A DNA stretch of 54,188 nt from the NCBI GenBank assembly GCA_018668595.1, contig JABJCP010000039.1, forward strand, positions 1 through 54,188, read 5' to 3'. Under the pieces are notes generated by a model that saw nothing but the letters and a program-made list of their open reading frames with translations, did no database searches and was not told where the DNA came from. Position 1 is the first letter of the stretch, and every line of letters starts with the position of its first letter. The DNA is from Candidatus Woesearchaeota archaeon. GTDB taxonomy: Archaea; Nanobdellota; Nanobdellia; Woesearchaeales; UBA11576. This document shows, piece after piece, positions 25,450 through 35,800 of this stretch. A program made the position numbers and the translations under genes.

Positions 25450-28400
25450 TTATTTCTTTATACCTAAATTAAAAAAAACATCAGACACATCTTTCTCGTC
25501 CAAAACGCCATCTGATTTAAGATCGAATAATAATGATGAAACCTCGTGCTTGTTAATTTTTCCTGATTTCATTAAATAAGATAATAAAATTTCAAAAACA
25601 TTTTTATCAACGTGCTTATCCTTGCTAATATCTTTAAATGTTTTAAACAATTCTTCTTTTGAAGCATTTTGATCTAAAGATTCAAGCTTTTTTAAAGCAG
25701 ATTTTTCTACATTTTGTGGAACTCCAATCTTTTTTAAATCTTCAAAAGCATCTTCTTTTTCTTCAGCTTTCTTAAGAAATGTATCAATGTGCTGTTTTGA
25801 AGAAAGTAACCGATCTAACTTATCAAAATTAGAAACCTCGACTGCTTTTTTAAACTCTTTTTTCTTTTCTTTATCATCTTTAATTTTTTTTGTAATAGTC
25901 GCTAACTTTTCTACTTGTTTTTCTCCAAGCTTTTGTTTTTTATCTGAACGATCTGTAATAAGAGTTGCAAGTTTGCCAAATTCGTCAACTTGAGATTTAG
26001 TCAAAGATGTAAGTTTAGAGAATGCCTGATCTTCTATTACTTTAGACAATTTTTCAATGTGCTCTGGCTCTATATTTTTTTCTTCTAACTTTTCCACTGC
26101 GTCAGATTTTAAATTTTTTGCAGGAATTTTGGATTCTGGTTTTAATCTAATATTTGTCGACGTTTTCTTTTTTTCGTCGTCTAGTTTATGCTTTAAAGCA
26201 ATCTTTTTCATTAATTCACTATGCTCAACTTTTTTACGATTACCAAATACATCTAAGAATTTTTTTCTACCTTCTGAACGCTTTTTTACTTCTTCCATGT
26301 ATTTATCACGAGATAATTTAGGACCTGGTTTTGGACTGTGCTTTTGATGCAAATGATTCGGGTGATGAGCTAAATTATAATTATGCTTAGCAGTAGATTT
26401 TTTGAATAAAGGCTTTTGAGTTTGCTGTGCTCGAGAAGGTGATTGCGCAGGAGCAGGATTTACTAAAACTAAATAATATTTTCTGTAAACAATAGTAGCT
26501 ATTGAAGCAAGGATCATTAACAAACCAAGTAAGATTAAAATAAGTGCTAGTGCTGATGAAGAAGGTTTAGACTCAGGATCACAAGGATCTGTTAATGCCA
26601 ATATTTCTTCATTGTCATCGTAGCCGTCATAATCAGTATCTTTTAATGTTGGATTTGTTCCTTTACTGCAAAGACCTTTAATATGTCCGCATTCTTCCCA
26701 ATTTTCAAGACCATCACCATCAGGATCTTTATCATAATCATAAGGATCTTTATTAGAAAGAACTGACGGATACAAAAGTTCACATTCATCTAGAATATTA
26801 TCATTATCCTCATCAGGATTAAACTCTTTTTTATCATCAATAGGTTTTAGTGTTGCTTTGTTAGGGTCAGAATTCTGACGATACTCATCAATATTAATAA
26901 TTCCATCCTCATCAGGATCACTGTTTGCATCATTTGATTGTGGATCAAGTTGGTAATTAGATTCCCAACCATCAGGCATTGCATCACAATCTGAATCAAA
27001 ACTGCAATTTGACGTGCATTGAGTGTTGTCGGCAATCTTGTTTAAATCATTACAATCAGGACCGCTACTACAACCAAGACCAAAACCATCACCGTCGAGA
27101 TCAATAACGCAATTAGTAGTTGCTGTGCAATCTAAATTTGTTTCATAAATCGTATCATCACAATCAGGCGCGCAACCAGAATTGAATTCTCCCCAACCAT
27201 AACCATCACCATCATGATCAATAATACAACCAGATGAACAACTATCTGCATAAAGTTGATTTACATTATCGCAATCATTACCTTTTGTGCAACCAAAACC
27301 AAAACCATCACCATCCTCGTCATTTACGCAACCGTTATCACAAGTACCTAATTGGTTTTTATTCGGATCATTACCATCACAATCAAAACCTTGAGTGCAT
27401 CCAATACCAAAACCATCACCATCAATATCTGATACACAATCATTTGTGCACATTGTTAAAAAGTTTTTATCCTCCCCATTACAATCGAGACCAGGACCGC
27501 AACCAAAACCATAACTATCTGCATCATTATCAGAAACGCAACCATTAGTACAATAAATAGTTTTGAAATGTTTTAACCCATTACAATCATGACCTTTACT
27601 ACAACCAAGACCATACTCGTCGCCATCATTATCAATAATACAACCATTAGGACAAGAAACTGTTAAATTTGTGTTATGATCATTGCAATCATTACCTTGA
27701 TTGCAACCATAACCAAAACCATCACCATCAGTATCTTGAGTACAACCAGATTCGCAGCCATCATAAATTGTAGGATCTGTGTCGTCACAATCAGGGCCTG
27801 CAGGACAACTATCTCCACGAGAATCCCCATCATTATCAACACCATCAGTACAAAATTCGAGACTAGACCCACTTAGATTAAATGGAATTGTTTTTTGACC
27901 TTTATTTACATTACCTTTCAAATCAGCAACATCCCAACAAACAGTAATTGGACCTGTCAATGGCAAAGTAATTGGTGAAAAACCAATTGAAGATGTTGAA
28001 CAATTTTGATTTAATGCAATACCATAATTAATAATTCCACAACCAGACTCATTATCATAACAATTAATAATAACTGAATCTCCAAAAACAGATTTATCGA
28101 CGAGAATTGTCGGAGGAGTAGAATCACACTGCATACCAGTATCATCAAACTTAATAGCGGAAGACGTGGACTCAGGGCCAATATTACCTGCACCATCAAC
28201 AGCAAATGCTTTAAAAAAATAATCGGCGTTTGAATTTAAAACAAAAGTGCTTCCATTCAAATAATGAGAAACAGAAACAGCGCTGTCTGATGTGCCATTG
28301 TTATAAATTATACCCTGAGAACCCACACTCCACACAAAATGATCAATACCTGAATGAGAATCATTAGACCAAAAACTTGCGTCTAAAGTATCTCCACACA

Positions 28401-29739
28401 CAAACTCTGATGTGTTAATCGTCGGTGCAAGCGGAGGAGTAGTATCAATTGTGAATGTGAATGATTTTTCAGAATCTTGTAAAGGAACATCACCTGCTTG
28501 AGGAACAATACACCTAAACTGATAAGTATAAAATCCTGAATTTAAAGTTCCGATATTTGCATAATGTTCTCTACTAAGACTTGTAGGATTTGAACTCATA
28601 GTACCTTGCGGATAAGTTGAATCTCCTGTTTTGTACATGCAATACGCACGTTTATTCGTCGTAAGATTAAAATACATAGATGTATCTTTAATAAATTTAG
28701 GAGGATAAAGAATACCAATACTAAGTGCTGCTGTAAGATCGACTTTGACATCAATAATTTGTTTGGAAGTTTTCCAACCTGGACGATCCTCACAAATCAC
28801 ATAATATTTAAAATCTTTTTTTATTATAGACTGATTCTCAAAAAGAATTGTGACTTTATTTTCGGTTTGAAAAGCGTCAAGAAGTTCTTGGCTAAAAGGT
28901 TGACCTTGTGCATTCATAAAATTATCAAACTCTAACATATCTTGAAAAGTCGCATTGTTGTCTTCTGAATATTTACACACAGTAGGTTCATTAGTAACTA
29001 CTTGAAGCTCTGTTGTTAGTGGGCCTGAAGGAGGATACTCAACGACGGGATTGGGAGTTGCTTTTTTTGAAGCAAATGATGGAGGCGTCGTGTCTACGTG
29101 CAATGTAAAATCTCGCAAATTCTCTCTGCCAATATTATCCTTGCAATAAACATAAAATGGAGAACTCAGAGCAGGAGTAATTGAATGATTGTAAATATAA
29201 TGATCTGATTCATATGTTGCTGGTGACGAGAAAATTAAAGCAGTAAGATCAAATGCTGATAAAAGTAATGAATCAAAATCAGTAGGAATAATGCTAGAAT
29301 ATTTACATGCAGAATTCATTCCAGTAATGACTTTAATATCAAATATTGATGAATTTGCAAAGCCAAGACGAGGCTTGTATAAACTAACAGAAGATGGATC
29401 AACAAAAACATCAAAATTCCAAGTGTAAGTACCCATGTTACCCACCATATCTCTTGCTTGAACAAAAAATTCATACATTCCATTTTGTAATGATTTAATT
29501 GGAGAAAAATAATAATTCTCTTTTGGCATACCTGCTAAAGACTCATTTGTAAGTGCATAATCTTTGCCAGTATCAAGATTAGATAAAGAATAAAACATTA
29601 TCGTCACAGATTCGTCAAAATCAGCATGAATCTGAGGAGTAACTGTATCATAAGTTTCAATAGCAGTTGATATATTTGGAAATAAAATTAGACAAAACAA
29701 CGATATAAGTACTAAAATCGAATACCTCTTTTTATTCAT
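25450..29739 (-). CDS. Giant membrane-anchored surface protein with Ig-like, MopE-like and calcium-binding repeats
   Basis: 1429 aa with a signal peptide (about residues 5-26). Residues ~30-640 are a chain of Ig/bacterial-Ig-like modules (recurring DTTPP linkers, DMVGNMG and DGAGNIG motifs). Residues ~655-905 hold seven tandem ~38-aa MopE/calcium-type units such as CVNDEDGDGFGFGCTKGNDC. Thrombospondin-3-like DxDxDG loops follow (~905-1045). A TM helix (~1055-1085) leads into a Lys/Glu-rich cytoplasmic tail of about 340 residues with coiled-coil character. The tail ends in an EF-hand-like loop (DLKSDGVLDEKDVSDVFF). It is likely an adhesin or receptor spanning the membrane. Its start and 5' flank are identical over 26 bp to those of the 2426-aa gene. 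Confidence 0.75.
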   Translation of the reverse strand: MNKKRYSILVLISLFCLILFPNISTAIETYDTVTPQIHADFDESVTIMFYSLSNLDTGKDYALTNESLAGMPKENYYFSPIKSLQNGMYEFFVQARDMVGNMGTYTWNFDVFVDPSSVSLYKPRLGFANSSIFDIKVITGMNSACKYSSIIPTDFDSLLLSAFDLTALIFSSPATYESDHYIYNHSITPALSSPFYVYCKDNIGRENLRDFTLHVDTTPPSFASKKATPNPVVEYPPSGPLTTELQVVTNEPTVCKYSEDNNATFQDMLEFDNFMNAQGQPFSQELLDAFQTENKVTILFENQSIIKKDFKYYVICEDRPGWKTSKQIIDVKVDLTAALSIGILYPPKFIKDTSMYFNLTTNKRAYCMYKTGDSTYPQGTMSSNPTSLSREHYANIGTLNSGFYTYQFRCIVPQAGDVPLQDSEKSFTFTIDTTPPLAPTINTSEFVCGDTLDASFWSNDSHSGIDHFVWSVGSQGIIYNNGTSDSAVSVSHYLNGSTFVLNSNADYFFKAFAVDGAGNIGPESTSSAIKFDDTGMQCDSTPPTILVDKSVFGDSVIINCYDNESGCGIINYGIALNQNCSTSSIGFSPITLPLTGPITVCWDVADLKGNVNKGQKTIPFNLSGSSLEFCTDGVDNDGDSRGDSCPAGPDCDDTDPTIYDGCESGCTQDTDGDGFGYGCNQGNDCNDHNTNLTVSCPNGCIIDNDGDEYGLGCSKGHDCNGLKHFKTIYCTNGCVSDNDADSYGFGCGPGLDCNGEDKNFLTMCTNDCVSDIDGDGFGIGCTQGFDCDGNDPNKNQLGTCDNGCVNDEDGDGFGFGCTKGNDCDNVNQLYADSCSSGCIIDHDGDGYGWGEFNSGCAPDCDDTIYETNLDCTATTNCVIDLDGDGFGLGCSSGPDCNDLNKIADNTQCTSNCSFDSDCDAMPDGWESNYQLDPQSNDANSDPDEDGIINIDEYRQNSDPNKATLKPIDDKKEFNPDEDNDNILDECELLYPSVLSNKDPYDYDKDPDGDGLENWEECGHIKGLCSKGTNPTLKDTDYDGYDDNEEILALTDPCDPESKPSSSALALILILLGLLMILASIATIVYRKYYLVLVNPAPAQSPSRAQQTQKPLFKKSTAKHNYNLAHHPNHLHQKHSPKPGPKLSRDKYMEEVKKRSEGRKKFLDVFGNRKKVEHSELMKKIALKHKLDDEKKKTSTNIRLKPESKIPAKNLKSDAVEKLEEKNIEPEHIEKLSKVIEDQAFSKLTSLTKSQVDEFGKLATLITDRSDKKQKLGEKQVEKLATITKKIKDDKEKKKEFKKAVEVSNFDKLDRLLSSKQHIDTFLKKAEEKEDAFEDLKKIGVPQNVEKSALKKLESLDQNASKEELFKTFKDISKDKHVDKNVFEILLSYLMKSGKINKHEVSSLLFDLKSDGVLDEKDVSDVFFNLGIKK
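27030..27780 (-). repeat. Tandem MopE-like repeat array within the 1429-aa gene
   Basis: Seven units of roughly 110-120 bases, visible at DNA level as recurring CCATCACCATC and AACCATAACC-type strings on the plus strand. Each encodes a Cys-x3-DxDGDGxG-x-GC-xx-G-x-DC unit. Units 2 and 3 have lost one acidic or Gly position (DNDGDEYG, DNDADSYG). Unit 6 has an insertion (GWGEFNSGCAPDC). The repeats also create spurious His/Asn-rich antisense ORFs. Confidence 0.75.
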
Positions 29740-29750
29740 CCAAACACCGA
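29725..29750 (-). repeat. 26-bp leader repeat, copy 1 (start of the 1429-aa gene)
   Basis: These 26 bases cover the ribosome binding region (CGGTGTTTGG), the ATG and the first codons (MNKKR), and are identical to 37105-37130 at the start of the 2426-aa gene. GGTG sits five bases before the ATG and supports these starts. The identity ends sharply on both sides. Confidence 0.8.
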
Positions 29751-29838
29751 TTAAAAAATAATTAATGAATATGAAAAGATAATGGGTTAAAGTTCGTGAA
29801 TTAATATTGTTTTCTTAATTGAATTAATTAATTTCTTA

Positions 29839-32800
29839 TTATGTTGAAATGTAAAATGATGGTGTAGCTGGCTCAAGAAGATCCTGCACAATATTGAAAT
29901 CTTTAATATTAGGATTGCCCGCCTGATCAATTACGCCTATTGTGAACTTATTAGGAACTTCTTCTTTGAGCTTTCCTGAAAGCAAAACACTCACATGAAA
30001 TCCAGATGGAACACCATTAGTTTTTGTGATGACTGCAGCCTTCTTTTCAGCAAAAGCTTGAGTTGATTCATTCCAATCTCCTGGAGAAACCCAAATATAA
30101 TATGTATCTGAATCAGTAGTTCCAGTAATTGTAACATTTGAATTTGCAGTATACCACTCATTATCTATCTTAAATGCGTTAGACACATTAATTAAATCAA
30201 TTGAAAATGCAGGATATGTTGTGTCAAGATAAATGTAATCATTATAAGTATTATAATTTCCTGCAAAATCCTTTAATGTTAAAGAAAATGAATAATTACC
30301 ATCAGGCCAATCAATATTAACAGGCCAATCAAAACTATAAAATCCAGTCGAAGAAGGAAGAGTAACATATTGATCAAACTCTTTAGTTTCTCCATTTGCG
30401 TTTGTTAAAGTAATACTAACCTGCAAAGGATGAACCTCATTATCCACATCAAAATTCATAGTAAAATTAAAATCATCTCTAATTCTAGGTTTAAAATTTA
30501 AAATCTCAAAATCAGGAGCTTGTGAATCAATAGTAAACTCAAAAGGACCATAAATACCCCTAGGTGAATCTGTACCATCTGCTAAAGTTTTAAAAGCTTC
30601 AATATTAAGTGCATAATCCTGTGATGTTTGATTCATATCAGTAACATCATTATTGAAAAATTTACAATTAAAAAAATTAAAAATATCTTCTGATTCAGTG
30701 CAATTAGCATTATCACTAAACGGCGTGCTAAGTAAACTAACTGAAGTAATAGTAATAGGATCATCATCAAAAAATTCTAATGAAAACTCAGGATTGTTTT
30801 GTGATGAATACCATCTAGGAGTTGAATTCTCTGAAATTGTTAAACCAGGGAAACCCGGAACTAACTCAAAATTAGGATAAATAGGTGCAGACTTGTCAAC
30901 CATAAATGTCCAGGAAGCAGATGCGATATTTTCATCAAGAATATTTCCTGCTAAATCCTCTGCATAAATTTCAACTTCATAAGTTGCTTCTTCTAAATCA
31001 TAAACTGAATAAAAAATTCTATAAACTTTCTTACCATTAAACTGAGGATGATCAGAACTATTTTCAAGATCAAATGATCTTTCTACTTGCGCAGGAACTG
31101 TCTCGTCTAAAAAATTCCCTCCAGAAATGGAAAACACAATAGACTCGTTATCAATACCTGACTCTGAATTATCTTCAGTAACATAAATTTGAATATCAAA
31201 ACTATCTTGTGCAGTAGTTCCATCCATTGGAAAATGTTCATGAACAATTGGCTTGTCAGGATCCAAGAAAACTGAAAAAACAGAAGGTTCATCTGATGTG
31301 GTTGGAAGTCTTACAAGATTTCCAGACGGATCATAAGCTTTCAAATAAAACTGATTAAGCTGATAAGGTTTTAGCTCTAAATCAAAACCATACCAAAATA
31401 AAGGATATTCTCTAGTGTAAAAGAAAACCTCATTATTAAGAGGATAAGATTCTTCTAAAGCAGGGTAAACCATAACTTCAGTATACTTATTATCTCCCCC
31501 CATGTAATCTACAGAAACCATATCGTAAAACTTACCATAATCACCATACTCAGTTCTTGGTCCTATGGTTTCTGTTTCAGAATCAAAACCAACAAAATGA
31601 GCTGAAGAAGTTAAGTCTGAAATATCTCCATTAACTCTAACCTCAAAATAATCTCCAAATGCAGAAATAATACTATCATCATAAAACATTTTAGTTGCAG
31701 AATCTTCTGATTGAGTAAAAGTATAATTTTTGTTGTTTGCACCATTACTAGATCCATCTTGATAATTTAATACTGCAATAATATCTAACAACTCGTCAGT
31801 ATAACCTGTAATGTGGAACGTTGGTTCTGAAGTATAATAAATTCCATCATGAACTCTAAGAGGATAATCCCATTCGGGGTATTGTTCAAATTCTGGTTCG
31901 ATAACTGGTTGAGTAGGAGGTTTTGTATCAATAGGAATACTAAATTCTACCTCGACAGGAACATTATGAAAATCTTTTGCAGATACCACAAACTTACCAT
32001 CACCTTCAAAATCAAGATTGTCATTAATGTAAGGAATATGGAAAAAACCAGTGTAAATAGTAGTAACATTAGTTGGAAAAAGTTCAATAGTTCCAACAAA
32101 ATTTTGAGGATCAGACGAATATGTAATTTTTGGAAGCTGTATTCCTGGACTGATAAGTGGCTTAGATGAATTTAAAAAAATAGTGTAGGGAATGCCTGGA
32201 CGAAGAATATCCTCTTTAATATTACCTTCCCAAAATTCTAAAGTTAGATTCGAAGGCGTTTTGTCAAGTTTAAACAATGCATTTTGTACAACAACTTCTT
32301 TGTTATTACCTTTATCCATTGAAAAATAAGAGATATAGTTATCACCTTCTTCTGTTAAAAAAATAGGACCATTAGTTTTGTATGCCAAATAATTTTGGTA
32401 TTCGTCACAATTTTCTCCTAAACAGAAAAAAGTATTTTCATCTGCTGAGCAACCGTATTCCCAACTAAAACCAACACCATACATAGGCCAATCCATACAT
32501 TCAAGCTCGACTGTTAAATCAGCATTATACCAACCCTGGAAAACATCTACATCTTCATGAGTAATTGTTGTTGGAGCAGTAAGATCTAATGCAAATCTAA
32601 TTTCATCACCTGCATTACCCCTATATTTTTCACCCATCAAACACTTAACATAAAACTGATGGAATCTAGAATCTGATTTAGGATCAAGGGTTAATTTATG
32701 TTTATGAATAGTATTTGGTTCGTCGCCTACAGATGTTTCAAAAGGAGTCATTGAAGGGAATAAATTTGCAATGTGCTCTTGCTTTTGCTGCGCATTCATA

Positions 32801-35800
32801 TTTGCAGTTGCATTCCACTCAAACCCTGGCAAGTCATCATGATTAGGATCTGGGTTTTCTAAAAATCTACACTCAGCAGACTTACCTGTATAAACTTTTA
32901 ATTCAACTTGAGAATCATTAATAGTTCCTTTAGGTTGTGGTTGTGTAATGGATTGGTCACCGTCGATAAATATAGTTAAGTTTCCTTTTGCAATATTACC
33001 CACTTCATCCTCACAAGTATAAACAAAAACATAAGTATTATCAATCATATAACCAAAATTAAGATCCCATTCTTCACCATACTCATCATAAACTGCCTCC
33101 ACAGGATAAACAGTATAACCATTTAATGTAAGATTAGCAGTACAAATAGCAGGTTCATTCATAGACTTCATTGTCAAACTTAAATTAGTTCTCCACTCAT
33201 CTTCAAAAATTTCAAAAGAATAATTAGATGATGTGAATGTAATATTAGGAGCATCAGCATCAATTAAAACATCAAAAGTTCTAACAGGTTCTAAATTATG
33301 AGAAATATCCTCTGTAAAATAATGGAAACGATGCATACCTGATTTGAAACCTTTCTCTGAAAAATTATATAATACTTTATGACCTACGTTCTCGTAAGTG
33401 ATTAAGTTTTTATTTAATGTAATTCTTTTTGCAGTACCATTAGGATAACAAAAATTATCTTCGTCTGCATTTGTTGGGACAAGATCTGTAATACACACAT
33501 AAGTTTTAGGATAAGGATTAAACATGAAATTAATTTGAGGAATAGGAACTGTAATTTCATCATCTTCTAAACCTTCAGATGATTGTTGGATTTGAGGTTG
33601 GAATACAGAATAATCAAAAGAATTATCTTGAATTAAAACCTCAATTTCGAATTCTCCTTTAATCTTTTCGAGATTCATAATAGTAGTATTAGGTTCTGTG
33701 AAATCCTGTCTGCATTTAAGAGAATCGACAATATAATTATTTAATGAAACAACTGCATTAGAACCACAGTCAGGAATGAATTGATTAACTTGATAAAAAG
33801 TATAATTTGACTCGTCGAGATTTGTTGTATTAAAATCCATAGATTCAAGATCTTCAACATACTGATCAAAAGGAGGGGTTTGTGCTGAAATCATATTAGG
33901 ATCATTATCAGAATTCTTACCACACATACCTTGAGTATTTTTGACAGTAGATCCATTACTATACAAAGTAATAGCCCCTACAGGGTGCCACTGACATTTA
34001 CCAAAACCAAAATAATCATCACTTTGAGCTAAAGGAATATTGTCTCCTTCTAATTTCTTAAAAGAATCAGAAACAATTGCAGGAGTTTTGAATCCTAACG
34101 TGTTAAGAACAAAACCATGATTAACATTAATTACGGGTTCTTTATAATAAATATTTTCTAAAAAATTAGATTGGTTAAAATCAAAACCAAAATCACCAAC
34201 TTGTTCTTCTGCTTGTAAAGAATAAGGACTAGAACTATTTACGCAATCCTCTTTTCTATCAAACTCAAGACAAGAAGTTTCTGATTTATGAATACATTTT
34301 TTGAAACCATGAACTGATTCTGAATTACTATCAGACCCATAAGTTGCATCTGCACGCTTAAGATCATACTCTGATTTGTAATAAAGTTCTAAACCATTCT
34401 CTGCTTTGTTATAATAACACTCACCATACAAACCACACATATCATAATCACACTTACCAAAAACTTTATTGGAATGTTGATGGCAACGATCACACTGTTG
34501 TTCTTCAATAATATTTGTACGACAAACACCAATACCAAATTCTTCATATCTTTGAGACCAAACCCACTCACAATTACCTAAACCTTTTTTATCATTACCA
34601 CAAGCATTTTCTGAATGGTAATCATAACAACTAAAATCATAAATTGAATCTAAAGAATTAAACTTATCAACAACAGATTTAGTAGAATCTGAATAACAAG
34701 ACGGAATCTGATCACAAAAAGAATTAACTCCTTGAAATGATGCAGTACCAAAAATTCCATGAGACCAAGAAAATAAACCAAAAGGATCAGAACACTGATC
34801 ACACAAAGACTGTTGAATACAAGCAGTAGTTCCATCATTTTCTTTACCCGTATTATAAAAACCAACACAAATATATTTTGGTTTTTCTCCTGTGAAAGAT
34901 TCTGGAATAGGAGGATTTTTACAATCAACTAAATTAATATCTTGAACAGGCATGATTGAATTATCATCGTCGCAAGTGGTACGCATATCAATATTTACAT
35001 TTTGTGGATCCCAACAAAACTCTGTTGCAGAAGCACCTTTTTTATCTTTTAAAGTATAACAAACCTCATCACCAGATTCTATGCAAACCATTTCTGAATC
35101 TTTTTCTGAAGTATCAGCTGTTAAAGTAGAATGAACAGCTCTGACTTTATAACAATATAATTCATTCGAATCAAAACTATCATCAGTAAATTCAAAAGTT
35201 CCCTTAGAAAGATGATTAGGTGTTAAGGATTGCCAAGTATCCCAAGTTGGATCACAAGGAATGCCACTTTCAGACTTACATCTTAAAACATCATAATGAA
35301 CAGCAGTCTCAGAACAATCATCATCCCAAAGAATATTAAACTCACGCATGAATTTTTCAGTCGTGATATTTTTAATCTCTGGTTGTGGAGGATCAAGCTG
35401 ACAAACAGGAGGACACAAACACTGACCAGGAAAAGTTACTGTAGACTCGTCGATATAAAGAGTATCTAAATTATTTTCGTCTGCTAAAAAAGTATCTGCT
35501 TCAATTCCAGGCCATCCGCAATACTCAGGAAGACAACCATATCTTCTAGTTTCAAAATTAATCCATTCGCCAGTATCCTCATCATACAAACCTTCACAAT
35601 CTTCAGTTGGTTCTAAAACGCCATTACCACAAGTATAATCTTGTTGAGGGCATAAACAATTAGGTGAACAACCCTCACAATTAGACGGATCTGGATTTAC
35701 ACCTAACTTACCAGGATCACATTCTTCAGGTGATTGAATTTCACCATCACCACAAGTTGCAATTTTACAAACACAAGGATAAGCACTATTGGGAGTTCCA

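Noticed and set aside
27234-27548. Plus-strand His/Asn-rich ORF (HHYPNHHH-like) opposite the 1429-aa gene, superficially like a His-rich repeat substrate
   Set aside because: It is the antisense shadow of the MopE repeat array (GAT-GGT-GAT codons read backwards) and has no ribosome binding site.
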